Shown here piece by piece: positions 29,219 through 37,570 of a DNA stretch of 64,000 nt. The DNA is from Reclinomonas americana ATCC 50394. Taxonomy: Eukaryota; Jakobida; Jakobea; Jakobida. The notes under the pieces are model-generated. The model was not told the DNA's origin, made no database searches, and was given only the letters and a program-made list of their open reading frames with translations. The position numbers were made by a program, and so were the translations under genes. The stretch spans positions 1,860,001-1,924,000 of the forward strand of contig PS015009.1 in NCBI GenBank assembly GCA_048213135.1. Direction: 5' to 3'. The stretch's first letter is position 1. Each line of letters starts with the position of its first letter.

Positions 29219-30526
29219 ATGAAAGCTTTTGATACCACATCTCTCCCGGGCAAAGTTCCCCTCAGCGGTTCCGACTGTTTTCACCTGGTGCTCGACAGGC
29301 ATGCCCGCAGGCACAACTCCGGCAGTAATGTGATGCGTATCGTTTTTTATTTCGGTAAACGCATATCCGCCGAAAAGATTGGTGATGAACTGAAGCGATC
29401 GCCGCTTATTCACTGGCTCTGCAATATCAAACTGGTGCCGGGCTCTTTATTCAGCATTCCTTACTGGAAATATACGGATGAAGGCAGGGACATCATCATC
29501 AGCGAGCACCATCACGATGTGATCAACGATATTCCGGAAGTGGTGATGAAAAGGGATATTCCTGTAGATGCCAAACGATTCATCGACTGCGACATCATTC
29601 ATTATGCCGCACACAGCTCACTCGTCATTTCCTGGAATCATATAGTTATGGACGGCCGCGGTATTGGTATGCTGGTGCAGCACCTGAACGAGATCAGCAG
29701 CGGAGGTACTGTTCATCCTGTGGAAGTATTATTTCCTCAAAAAGAAAAAAAGACCGGCATTGTCACTTATATCCGCAACATGTATAAAGTGAAGCGGTTC
29801 ATACAGGAATCCTCTAAATCACCGATAGCATCTGTAGCGGATAAAAAGTCCACAAGCGCGGAACACTTTGATAACTACCTTATGTATTTTTCAAAGGAAG
29901 AAACGCGGCAGATACAAACCAACGCGTTTAAGAATGGTGCCCGTTTTGGTGCCAACCTTTTCTACCTGTCCTGCTGCGCCCATACCGTGAACCATATCAA
30001 TGAGCAACGCGGCCGGCAGGGAACGATGTGGATGCCCATTCCTTATGACGGCAGGCTGCGTGGCGCCTTTGGTCCGGTGATCTCCAATTCGGTGGCCTAT
30101 CTTTTTTACCGGGTGCCGCAAACCGAACTGGCATCTGTACCGCAAACGGTTAAATGTATGGGCGACCAGATGACCGGGCAGATGAAACAAAACATGCCGC
30201 AGCAGTATGGCATGCTCCTCAACATGATGAGGCATATCCCTTTATGGCTGTACTACTTCCTCATCAACCGTACCGGAGAAGGTACTTTTGCCAGTTTCCT
30301 CTATTCGTCTACCGGGGAGTATTTTAATAATGTATCCACCCTCTTTGGCGAAAAAGTGGAGCAGCTGACCATCTTTCCTTCGCCTACATTCCCACCGGGG
30401 CTTACCTTTTCTTTCCTGAAGCACGATGGCGCACTGAACATAAATATTGCCTATTCGTCGGACATAATTAGTAATATTGAACTCGAAACTATTGAGAACA
30501 AGTTAAGGAGCCTGCTATTGGCATAA
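29219..30526 (+). CDS. Condensation-domain-like acyltransferase
   Basis: A 435-residue protein of the CoA-dependent acyltransferase (condensation, wax-ester-synthase, BAHD) superfamily. The catalytic motif NHxxxDG appears as SWNHIVMDGRGIGMLV near residue 139, and a second-half segment GPVISNSVAYLFYRV near 280 resembles the DFGWG-region latch. It most likely transfers the acyl group from the neighbouring carrier protein to an amine or alcohol. The acceptor is unknown. I do not recognise a named family. It abuts the oxidoreductase with a 3-base gap. Confidence 0.7.
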   Translation: MKAFDTTSLPGKVPLSGSDCFHLVLDRHARRHNSGSNVMRIVFYFGKRISAEKIGDELKRSPLIHWLCNIKLVPGSLFSIPYWKYTDEGRDIIISEHHHDVINDIPEVVMKRDIPVDAKRFIDCDIIHYAAHSSLVISWNHIVMDGRGIGMLVQHLNEISSGGTVHPVEVLFPQKEKKTGIVTYIRNMYKVKRFIQESSKSPIASVADKKSTSAEHFDNYLMYFSKEETRQIQTNAFKNGARFGANLFYLSCCAHTVNHINEQRGRQGTMWMPIPYDGRLRGAFGPVISNSVAYLFYRVPQTELASVPQTVKCMGDQMTGQMKQNMPQQYGMLLNMMRHIPLWLYYFLINRTGEGTFASFLYSSTGEYFNNVSTLFGEKVEQLTIFPSPTFPPGLTFSFLKHDGALNINIAYSSDIISNIELETIENKLRSLLLA

Positions 30527-30529
30527 CGG

Positions 30530-31777
30530 ATGCAAACCATCATACATACCGATGTAGTTATTTTGGGCGGAGGTTCTGCGGGTGTAGCGGCCGCGGCGGC
30601 CGCGGCGGAAACGGGACTGAAAGTAACCCTTATAGAACGCAATGCTTTTTTGGGTGGTAAGGCCACAGCGGCGGAAGTAGGCACGGTTTGCGGATTGTAT
30701 AAGTTCAGCAAAAAAGAAGAACCCGAATACATCGCCAATGGTTTTGTTAAACAATTCGCGGAGGCACTGAAGCGGGGCTCCCATACAGAAGCACTGCACA
30801 ACAATACCGGTCTTCATTATCTTCCCTACAACATCGAGGTGTTTAAAAAGAACTGTGAAGTATTGCTTCGCGAAAGGGGTGTAAAAGTATACCTGGGTTC
30901 TACTCTTCATACCATCAGCATCAGTGAAGGCAGCATCGAATCAATCACGGTAAGTACTGGTGACAGCACCCTGCAACTGCACCTGAAATCGGTGATCGAC
31001 TGCTCCGGCGACAGCGTCATCAGCCAGTTTGCCAACCTGCCACTGATCAAAAGCGATAACTACCAGGCCGCGGCGCAGGTATTCACCCTGAAAGGTGTAA
31101 CCGAAACCAGTGAAGTTAGACTGGGTATGGTGCTGATGAAGGTCCTGCGCCAGGCGATCGTTGATAAAAAACTCGACCACTATTTCGATCGTGTATACAT
31201 TGTACAGGGATCGCTGAAGAACAATACCGTAAGTATTAAAATCGGCATCCCGCTCCCGGTTACCCATACACCAGAAAACCTGCTGGAACTGAAGATCACG
31301 GCGCATGCTTTTGTAAAAACACTGACCGACTTTCTTGTTAAAAATGTCCCTTCATTTCATGAAGCCAGTCTCCAGCACATTGCTCCCGAGATAGGTGTGC
31401 GGGTGGGTGTACGTACCGCCGGCAAATACATCCTTACAGAGGACGACGTACTCAGCTGCCGCAAATTTGATGACGCCATCGCCAACGCTTCCTGGCCCAT
31501 AGAGGAATGGGAACAGAACAGGCGTGTAAAGATGCGCTACTTTCAAACCGACGATTATTACCAGGTCCCTGCGGGCTGCCTGCAATCCGAAACCGTTGGT
31601 AACCTGTTCACTGCCGGGCGCAATATCTCCGCCACCGACAGCGCCATCGCCAGTGCCCGGGTAATGGGCATCTGCCTGCAAACGGGTTATGCTGCCGGCA
31701 AACTGGCCGCCGCAAAAGCCCTGTCACTCCCCGCCGGTAAAGCGGTACAGCAGATACAGGAAGAGCTTTTCCGTTAA
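30530..31777 (+). CDS. FAD-dependent oxidoreductase
   Basis: A 415-residue flavoprotein of the FAD_oxidored type with the N-terminal dinucleotide motif DVVILGGGSAGVAAAAAAAETG at residue 8, the ERNAFLGGKATAAEVG segment and the C-terminal FAD motif NLFTAGRNISATDSAIASARVMGICLQTGYAAG. It closes the five-gene unit ABC ATPase, permease, ACP, acyltransferase, oxidoreductase. It may oxidise or desaturate the acylated product; the substrate cannot be read from sequence. Confidence 0.8.
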   Translation: MQTIIHTDVVILGGGSAGVAAAAAAAETGLKVTLIERNAFLGGKATAAEVGTVCGLYKFSKKEEPEYIANGFVKQFAEALKRGSHTEALHNNTGLHYLPYNIEVFKKNCEVLLRERGVKVYLGSTLHTISISEGSIESITVSTGDSTLQLHLKSVIDCSGDSVISQFANLPLIKSDNYQAAAQVFTLKGVTETSEVRLGMVLMKVLRQAIVDKKLDHYFDRVYIVQGSLKNNTVSIKIGIPLPVTHTPENLLELKITAHAFVKTLTDFLVKNVPSFHEASLQHIAPEIGVRVGVRTAGKYILTEDDVLSCRKFDDAIANASWPIEEWEQNRRVKMRYFQTDDYYQVPAGCLQSETVGNLFTAGRNISATDSAIASARVMGICLQTGYAAGKLAAAKALSLPAGKAVQQIQEELFR

Positions 31778-31814
31778 TCACCGCCTTTCATTTACACATT
31801 CTTAATCTAGGTTA

Positions 31815-31846
31815 TTGGAACAGGGTATCCTGTCTGCGTAGTTTTG
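31815..31846 (+). promoter_or_regulatory. Bacteroidota-type promoter with a small inverted repeat
   Basis: TTG at 31815-31817 and TAGTTTTG at 31839-31846 fit the TTG / TAnnTTTG consensus with 21 bases between. Between them lies ACAGG-GTAT-CCTGT, a perfect 5-bp inverted repeat that could be an operator. It would drive the small receiver-like gene at 31870. Confidence 0.5.
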
Positions 31847-31869
31847 TATTCCTAAAAAAGGAGATCATC

Positions 31870-32238
31870 ATGAACAAATGGAATATCATGCTCGTAGAAA
31901 GTAACGGAGATCATCGCAATGATGCCCTTGGCCGGTTGGGAGCAGAGCCTTCATGGGACGTTACGGCCGTTATGAACGCTGAAGAAGCGATCAGTTTACT
32001 GTACCGCCAGCCGGTCGACGTATTGGTACTGGGCAGTATGGATGAAACTGAGGAACGCAAGCTGCGCCGTGTGGCTGCTTATCACCAGCCTGAATTGCTG
32101 ATGGTAACACTCACACAGGAAGACCTGGCAGAAAGAGTGGCTCACGCCATTGCCCTGCTGGAAACCGGTAAACGGCCGGCGTTTCGTTTTGTAGACGATG
32201 CCCTTAAACATGCGGGCATACCTGTAATGGTTCAGTAA
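31870..32238 (+). CDS. Degenerate receiver-like protein
   Basis: A 122-residue protein with the alternating strand and helix pattern of a CheY-like receiver: NIMLVESNGDHRNDALGRL, DVTAVMNAEEAISLLYRQPVDVLVLGSM and LLMVTLTQEDL. The phosphoacceptor aspartate expected at the end of strand 3 is replaced (VLVLG55), and the N-terminal acidic pair is also changed to ESN. It is therefore unlikely to be phosphorylated. A promoter and the start AAAAAGGAGATCATC upstream support expression. Function unknown. Confidence 0.6.
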   Translation: MNKWNIMLVESNGDHRNDALGRLGAEPSWDVTAVMNAEEAISLLYRQPVDVLVLGSMDETEERKLRRVAAYHQPELLMVTLTQEDLAERVAHAIALLETGKRPAFRFVDDALKHAGIPVMVQ

Positions 32239-32341
32239 AGCACTACTGTACAAGAATGCGATCCCGACCTTCAGTACGGGACAAGCTGGAACTGCAGTTG
32301 GGTATTGTACCGCTGCTGATCAACAAAAAAATAAAAATAGT

Positions 32342-33211
32342 ATGAAAAAGACAATAGAAAGAATAGTTAAGAAACCCGCTCAACCAGGTATGGTGGGCGA
32401 CGGGTTCAGGGTATATAATTTCATTCCCGGCGCAGGCATTTCGCAACGCAGGATCAGCCCTTTCCTGATGCTTGATTTTAACGCGGAGTACGATTTTCCG
32501 GCATCCGATAAGCAACGGGGTGTAGATGTGCATCCCCATAAAGGTTTTGAGACCGTGACCATTGCTTACAAGGGCAGTGTGGCGCACCACGACAGTACCG
32601 GTAACAGCGGCATCATCAACCCCGGCGATGTACAGTGGATGACAGCCGGGTCCGGCATATTGCACAAGGAATACCACGAGGAAGCCTACTCCAAAAAAGG
32701 CGGTCCTTTTGAAATGGTGCAGTTGTGGGTCAACCTGCCTAAAGCCAGTAAGTCTGTGGCTCCGCATTACCAGCCCATCACCGCTTCGCAAATGGGTAAG
32801 GTGGAACTGGCAGATAATGCCGGCACGGTTAACGTGATTGCCGGGGAATACAATGGTGTAAAAGGTCCTGCATTCACTTACTCACCCGTAAGTATGTTTG
32901 ACATCAAATTGAATAAAGGCGGCAAAGTGCAGTTCAGTCTGCCGGCTGAATATAATACAGCCCTGCTGCTCATCAACGGATCTGCTGCAATCAATGGCAG
33001 CGATGCACCGGAACACAGTTTTGTATTATTTAAAAATGAAGGTGAGGCCATTGAAGTGGAGGCGAAAGAAAATGCGGTGCTGTTATTGCTCAGTGGAGAG
33101 CCTATCAACGAGCCCATTGCCAGCTATGGTCCGTTTGTAATGAACACGCAGGCGGAGATCTATGAGGCCATCGCGGAATACCAGGCGGGCAAGTTTGGCG
33201 AGTTGGAGTAA
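32342..33211 (+). CDS. Pirin-family protein
   Basis: A 289-residue bicupin of the pirin family. The metal-binding motif VDVHPHKGFETVTIAYKG near residue 60 and the second MTAGSGILHKEYHEE near 100 are present, followed by a pirin C-terminal domain ending GEPINEPIASYGPFVMNT. Some pirins act as quercetin dioxygenases, others as redox-sensing regulators. It is followed by an FMN reductase and a second pirin, a common Bacteroidota stress group. Confidence 0.9.
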   Translation: MKKTIERIVKKPAQPGMVGDGFRVYNFIPGAGISQRRISPFLMLDFNAEYDFPASDKQRGVDVHPHKGFETVTIAYKGSVAHHDSTGNSGIINPGDVQWMTAGSGILHKEYHEEAYSKKGGPFEMVQLWVNLPKASKSVAPHYQPITASQMGKVELADNAGTVNVIAGEYNGVKGPAFTYSPVSMFDIKLNKGGKVQFSLPAEYNTALLLINGSAAINGSDAPEHSFVLFKNEGEAIEVEAKENAVLLLLSGEPINEPIASYGPFVMNTQAEIYEAIAEYQAGKFGELE

Positions 33212-33227
33212 ACAGTAGTAAGTAGTG

Positions 33228-33293
33228 AGTATAAAGTAACAAGTTGAAGTTTGTCATGATGTGTGGTTATCTTTATACTTGCTACTTTATACT
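33228..33293. repeat. Imperfect inverted repeat between pirin and FMN reductase genes
   Basis: AGTATAAAGTAACAAG at 33228-33243 pairs with CTTGCTACTTTATACT at 33278-33293, with one mismatch in 16 positions. It would form a stem with a 34-base loop. No T run follows, so it is not a clear terminator. Confidence 0.5.
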
Positions 33294-33323
33294 TGATTCC
33301 TTGTCTTACAAAAACCATTAATC

Positions 33324-33869
33324 ATGAACATTCTTATCATTTCCGGCAGTGCAAGACCCAAACGGCAGTCGCACCATGTAGCTGTAGCCATACAACGAAA
33401 GCTGGAAGGCAGACCCGAACTCGGTATACAACTGATGGACGTTCGCGAACACCCGTTACCGTTACTGGAATATGTATTTCAGTCGCACCCCTCACCATCG
33501 GATATGATGAAGAAATGGAAAGAAGCGGTGGACAAAGCCGACGCCTATATTATTGTTTCTCCTGAACACAATGCGGGTTTTGCCGGTGCGCTGAAAAATG
33601 CCATGGATCATTTTTACGATGAGTATGGTGATAAACCGCTGGCTATTGCTACAGCCTCCTCCGGTGTGCTGGGTGGCATCAATGCCGCGAAAGCCCTGCA
33701 GCTGTATGGTATCAAACTGCGGACCATCGTAATGCCCGACTTTCTCATTACACCTAAAGTGCAGACCCTTTTTGACGCGGACAGTAAGATCATTGACGAA
33801 GGTTACGAAAAGCGGCTGGACAAATTCGTTGACAGTTTCCTGCAATTCGCTGCAAAGCATAAAAAATAA
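33324..33869 (+). CDS. NAD(P)H-dependent FMN reductase
   Basis: A 181-residue flavodoxin-like reductase. It has the FMN phosphate loop ISGSARPKRQSHHVA near residue 5 and the flavin-binding SPEHNAGFAGALKNAMDHFYDEY near 73. It belongs to the chromate/quinone/azo reductase family PF03358. Lying 5 bases before the second pirin gene, it is part of the pirin redox operon. Confidence 0.9.
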   Translation: MNILIISGSARPKRQSHHVAVAIQRKLEGRPELGIQLMDVREHPLPLLEYVFQSHPSPSDMMKKWKEAVDKADAYIIVSPEHNAGFAGALKNAMDHFYDEYGDKPLAIATASSGVLGGINAAKALQLYGIKLRTIVMPDFLITPKVQTLFDADSKIIDEGYEKRLDKFVDSFLQFAAKHKK

Positions 33870-33874
33870 CAAAG

Positions 33875-34729
33875 ATGAAAAAAGCGATCACACATATACT
33901 CACCGGGCGGGAGAAGCAGATCACCAAAGAAGAAACAGTGCTGCAACCCCTGCCGCACAAAGATTTTCGTTTTGCCAATCCCTTTATAGTACTGCACCAC
34001 AAATTACCGGAGCAAATACAACCCGGGTCTAAGATGCGCATACATCCACACCCCCACCGGGGCTTTGCACCCGTGACTTTTATATTGCAGGGCGAAGGAT
34101 ATCATAAGGATAACGCCGGGCATGACGAGACCGTTAAAGAAGGCGACGTGCAGTGGATGTTTGCCGGAAAAGGTTTACTGCACAGCGAAGGCCCTTCGCA
34201 ACACATACTGGACAATGGAGGTGTGCAGGAATTTATACAACTGTGGGTAAATGTACCGGCGGCTAATAAATGGGATGAACCCGGTTACCAGGCCGCCACC
34301 AAAGAGCAATTGCCGAAAGTACTGCAGCAGGATGGTGTTAACCTGCGCCTGGCCAGCGGTACTTATGATGGAGCCACAGGCCCGCTGAAAACATATACGC
34401 CGGTGATATCCATCGTAGGTGAGATAGAAAAGGGAAACCGCGTACTTCTGCCCGCCACTCCCGGCTACTGGACCCTGTTGTATATTGCCAAAGGAGATGT
34501 AACCGTGAACAATGAACCCGTGGCACCGTACCAATTGGTTGTATTTGAAAAAGAGAACGATGAGATCATTGTTTGTGCGGAAGATGATACGCAATTGCTT
34601 TTCCTTTCCGCTGAACCCATTAATGAACCCATTGCCGCGAAAGATAACTTTGTGATGAATACCATGGAAGAAGTGGACCAGGCCATGAATGATTATAAAG
34701 CCGGCTTGTTCGGCACTTTAAATTACTAA
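33875..34729 (+). CDS. Second pirin-family protein
   Basis: A 284-residue pirin related to the one at 32342, with IHPHPHRGFAPVTFILQGEG near residue 51, WMFAGKGLLHSEGPS near 93 and the C-terminal SAEPINEPIAAKDNFVMNT. The two copies share the same C-terminal pattern but differ in the first cupin, suggesting duplication followed by divergence. It follows the FMN reductase by 5 bases. Confidence 0.88.
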   Translation: MKKAITHILTGREKQITKEETVLQPLPHKDFRFANPFIVLHHKLPEQIQPGSKMRIHPHPHRGFAPVTFILQGEGYHKDNAGHDETVKEGDVQWMFAGKGLLHSEGPSQHILDNGGVQEFIQLWVNVPAANKWDEPGYQAATKEQLPKVLQQDGVNLRLASGTYDGATGPLKTYTPVISIVGEIEKGNRVLLPATPGYWTLLYIAKGDVTVNNEPVAPYQLVVFEKENDEIIVCAEDDTQLLFLSAEPINEPIAAKDNFVMNTMEEVDQAMNDYKAGLFGTLNY

Positions 34730-34746
34730 ACCAAGAACTGTATATT

Positions 34747-35046
34747 ATGAAAGACGAGTACAAAGACCTGTTACTGGTGATGAATGAAGATGATCACCAG
34801 TTTGAAATGGAAGTGGACGGCGGTAAGGCCATCATCGTGTACCAGCAAAACGACAACATCATCAAACTGCTGCATACCGAAGTGCCGCAGGAACTGGAAG
34901 GCCGAGGTATTGCCACAGCCATTATCGAGAAAACACTGCACTACATTAAAGACAACAACCTGCGCCTGGTACCGCTGTGTCCTATGGTGGTGGCTTACAT
35001 CAAACGTCACCCGGAATGGGAGGCTATAGTAGCAGCGCGGCAGTGA
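34747..35046 (+). CDS. Small GNAT-family N-acetyltransferase
   Basis: A 99-residue protein of the short GNAT form (PF14542 type). The acetyl-CoA loop VPQELEGRGIATAIIEKTLHYIKDN is at about residue 44, followed by VPLCPMVVAYIKRHPEW. These small enzymes acetylate unknown small molecules. It sits 17 bases after the second pirin and ahead of the OsmC gene in the same stress-related run. Confidence 0.88.
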   Translation: MKDEYKDLLLVMNEDDHQFEMEVDGGKAIIVYQQNDNIIKLLHTEVPQELEGRGIATAIIEKTLHYIKDNNLRLVPLCPMVVAYIKRHPEWEAIVAARQ

Positions 35047-35071
35047 TCTTCTTTACCCTTCAATTATAACT

Positions 35072-35515
35072 ATGCGTTACAGAATGGAAAGTCCCGTACA
35101 GGGAACGATTGGCGATATCAAATACCGGTGTGCTATGGAATGGCGCAACGGAAAATTTATTGCTGATGAACCGGTTTCTTCCGGCGGACAGGATACCGGC
35201 CCGGATCCGTACACCTTACTCCTGTCATCGCTCATCTCCTGTACGCTGGTTACCATGCGTATGTATGCTGACCGTAAGGGATGGGATATTCCCGGCATAA
35301 AAGTAGAAGCCAACCTGGCACAGGTAAGAAGAGGTGAGCAGCTCACGACATTCATCGACCGCAACATCAGTTTTGACGGCCCTGTTGAGCCTGAACAACA
35401 GCAACGTCTTTTCGAGATCGCTTCCGCCTGTCCTATTTCAAAAATGCTCGAAGCAGAAATTAAAGTGAGGAGTTTTATGAATGAAGATGGTTTGCAATTG
35501 CCGACAGATCAGTAA
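35072..35515 (+). CDS. OsmC-family peroxide-reducing protein
   Basis: A 147-residue OsmC/Ohr-type protein. The two catalytic cysteines are visible in SSLISCTLVTMRMYADRKG near residue 55 and EIASACPISKMLEAE near 118. These enzymes reduce organic hydroperoxides. It ends the redox group that starts with the first pirin. Confidence 0.9.
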   Translation: MRYRMESPVQGTIGDIKYRCAMEWRNGKFIADEPVSSGGQDTGPDPYTLLLSSLISCTLVTMRMYADRKGWDIPGIKVEANLAQVRRGEQLTTFIDRNISFDGPVEPEQQQRLFEIASACPISKMLEAEIKVRSFMNEDGLQLPTDQ

Positions 35516-35577
35516 CTATCGGCAATTAGCTGTTTTTAGAAAAGACCATTGTGTGCTTTATGGCTTAGCGGGATACA

Positions 35578-36861
35578 TTATTTTATGTCGAATAGTTCTT
35601 CCCACCGGGTAGTGTACCGCGGACTGCGCATTTCCATCCGCATCTTCCAGTCGCGTTTTGTACCTGCTGCGGCGAATTTCACCACTTCATCCCGCATAGC
35701 GAAATTAACATTGTCCAGCATCTGCATCAGCATCCGTTTACCGTTCTGTTTTTCCTCCACGAAAAGGTTACCCTGTATGGTGGCGTCGGGTACCAGTCCG
35801 CTCAGCATAACACCCGCTTTTTTATAAAGCGTTCCTTTTTCAAACAGGCGCCCGGCCATTTCCACAGCGGGTTTGATCAGTTCGTTGGTGGAAGAAGTGG
35901 CGATGGGCAGCGTGGTGTGCAGGCTGTGCGTTACCCCGCGGCGGAAACCCACATTGTGATTTTCTCCTTTTGCTACCACAAAAACACTGATGACCCTCGC
36001 GGCGCTGTGCTGCCGTCTTAATTTTTCCGCGGCCCTTGACGTATAGGTGGCCACTGCTTCGCGGATATCGTTCACGTTGCCTACATTATGCCCGAACATC
36101 CTGGTGGTGGCGATCATTTTTTTTGTTGTCAGTTCCTTTTCCATGTTTTTGGCCGGTTCTCCTTTCAGTTCTTTTATAAGCCTTACGCCAACTACCCCGC
36201 CCAGGTGGGTATGCGCCCAGGGTTCATTCTTTCTCGACAAGTCGAACGCCGTGAATACCGCATGCATGTCCCGCAGCTTTTCCGCGTACTGGTGCCCAAC
36301 ACCCCACACTTCGTTCACCGGAGTTTGCTGCAGGGCTTTTGCAATTTTTTCCGGGGTATCGAGTACAACAACGCAGTTGGTCCCCAGCTTATCTTTTTTA
36401 GCCCGGTGATTGGCCACCTTTGCCAATACCTTTGTGGGAGCCACTCCTACCGATACCTTAATACCCGTCCATTGTTCCACCGTTAACCGGATGTCGAGGG
36501 CCAGTTGCTGCAGGTCGGACGCGGTAAATTCATCCAGGTCCAGGAAAGCCTCATCCACCGAATACACTTCCACATTGTGTTTGCCCAGCATCACGCGAAG
36601 CGTTTCCATTACCCGCCAGCTCAGGTCGCCGTACAGGTTATAGTTCGAAGAAAAAGTGGCCACGTTGTTGGCTTCTATCACCGGCCTCGCTTCAAAGTAA
36701 GGTCCCGCCATGGGTATGCCCAGCGCTTTGGCTTCATCGCTGCGGGAAACGATACATCCGTCATTGTTACTGAGCACCACCACCGGCCGGTTGTCCAGGT
36801 GGGGCTTGAACAGGCGCTCACAGGAGCAGTAAAAATTGTTACAGTCTACGATCGCTTTCAT
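35578..36861 (-). CDS. umuC: Y-family DNA polymerase V catalytic subunit UmuC
   Basis: A 427-residue translesion polymerase. Catalytic motifs are VDCNNFYCSCERLFKP at residue 5 and YSVDEAFLDLDEF near 100, followed by the thumb (helix-hairpin-helix) region GVGHQYAEKLRDM and the little-finger domain. It lies downstream of umuD with a small basic frame in between. Expression would be damage-inducible if the palindrome at 37479-37497 is the LexA-type operator. Confidence 0.95.
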   Translation of the reverse strand: MKAIVDCNNFYCSCERLFKPHLDNRPVVVLSNNDGCIVSRSDEAKALGIPMAGPYFEARPVIEANNVATFSSNYNLYGDLSWRVMETLRVMLGKHNVEVYSVDEAFLDLDEFTASDLQQLALDIRLTVEQWTGIKVSVGVAPTKVLAKVANHRAKKDKLGTNCVVVLDTPEKIAKALQQTPVNEVWGVGHQYAEKLRDMHAVFTAFDLSRKNEPWAHTHLGGVVGVRLIKELKGEPAKNMEKELTTKKMIATTRMFGHNVGNVNDIREAVATYTSRAAEKLRRQHSAARVISVFVVAKGENHNVGFRRGVTHSLHTTLPIATSSTNELIKPAVEMAGRLFEKGTLYKKAGVMLSGLVPDATIQGNLFVEEKQNGKRMLMQMLDNVNFAMRDEVVKFAAAGTKRDWKMRMEMRSPRYTTRWEELFDIK

Positions 36862-36879
36862 GACGTTCTGTTTTATGCA

Positions 36880-37023
36880 TTACAAAAACCAGCCCCCGTG
36901 CAGTATGGCAGGGAACAGCATCTCATAGTCCCGTTTCTTTATTTTCGCCGGACGCTGTTTTTTTGGTTGCTGCACGCTTCGCCGGGGTTTTCCGGGCCGC
37001 GGTTTTGTTGGAGGGGTTCGCAT
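36880..37023 (-). CDS. Small basic protein between umuD and umuC
   Basis: A 47-residue frame starts 9 bases after the umuD stop and ends 18 bases before umuC, so it fills the gap exactly. It is very rich in Lys, Arg, Pro and Gln (PTKPRPGKPRR, QQPKKQRPAKIKK) and ends hydrophobic (LFPAILHGGWFL). A nucleic-acid-binding accessory peptide is possible. I do not recognise it and translation is unproven. Confidence 0.4.
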   Translation of the reverse strand: MRTPPTKPRPGKPRRSVQQPKKQRPAKIKKRDYEMLFPAILHGGWFL

Positions 37024-37032
37024 GAGAAACGT

Positions 37033-37464
37033 TTAAAACTTCCTGATGGCGTAGATCACCACGCCCCATATTTTATAATCGTGGAATTCGGTGATCTCTA
37101 TCGGCGACAATCTTGTTGTATCCGGTATCAGCCTTACCTTATTGATCTGTTGTTCGTACCGCCTGATAAGCATTTCGCCGTCCAGTACCGCGATGACGAT
37201 CCTGCCATTGGTTGGTTTGAGGCTGCGGTCAACAATAACGATATCGCCTTCGGTAATACCGGCATTTTCCATGCTGTTGCCGTTAACCCGCATAAAAAAG
37301 GTGGCGGGTTTGTTGCGGATGAGCTGCTCGTTCAGGTCGATGCCCCGCTCCATATAATCGTCGGCCGCGGCGCCAAATCCCGTAGCGTTTGCCGTGGGTA
37401 CTTCCTGCTGGGTGAACCGCTTGGAACCGTTGTAACTGCTGCCGAAAAAATTTTCCACTTCCAT
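37033..37464 (-). CDS. umuD: UmuD-like LexA-family peptidase, catalytic Lys replaced by Arg
   Basis: A 143-residue S24-type protein. The nucleophile is seen in RVNGNSMENAGI (S64) and the fold continues with GDIVIVDRSLKP and LSPIEITEFHDYKIWGVVIYAI. The general-base lysine (K97 in E. coli, DGEFTVKKL) aligns with R101 in DGEMLIRRYE. If that alignment holds, self-cleavage would be weak or need another residue. It starts the umuD-umuC operon on the minus strand. Confidence 0.88.
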   Translation of the reverse strand: MEVENFFGSSYNGSKRFTQQEVPTANATGFGAAADDYMERGIDLNEQLIRNKPATFFMRVNGNSMENAGITEGDIVIVDRSLKPTNGRIVIAVLDGEMLIRRYEQQINKVRLIPDTTRLSPIEITEFHDYKIWGVVIYAIRKF

Positions 37465-37478
37465 AAAAATATTTTTAA

Positions 37479-37497
37479 TTACTAAATTATTTAGTAA
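37479..37497. promoter_or_regulatory. Perfect palindromic operator upstream of umuD
   Basis: TTACTAAA at 37479-37486 and TTTAGTAA at 37490-37497 are exact reverse complements with a 3-base spacer, 15 bases before the umuD start on the minus strand. Position and symmetry fit a LexA- or self-repressor-type site for damage control. Confidence 0.6.
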
Positions 37498-37570
37498 ATT
37501 TATGCTAAAATAGTTGGTTGTGCAAATTTTTGAACACTTGATTTTTTAAATCACGATTAAATACAGGGTT

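Noticed and set aside
33228-33293. Intrinsic terminator
   Set aside because: The stem is long but AT-rich with a 34-base loop and lacks a T run.
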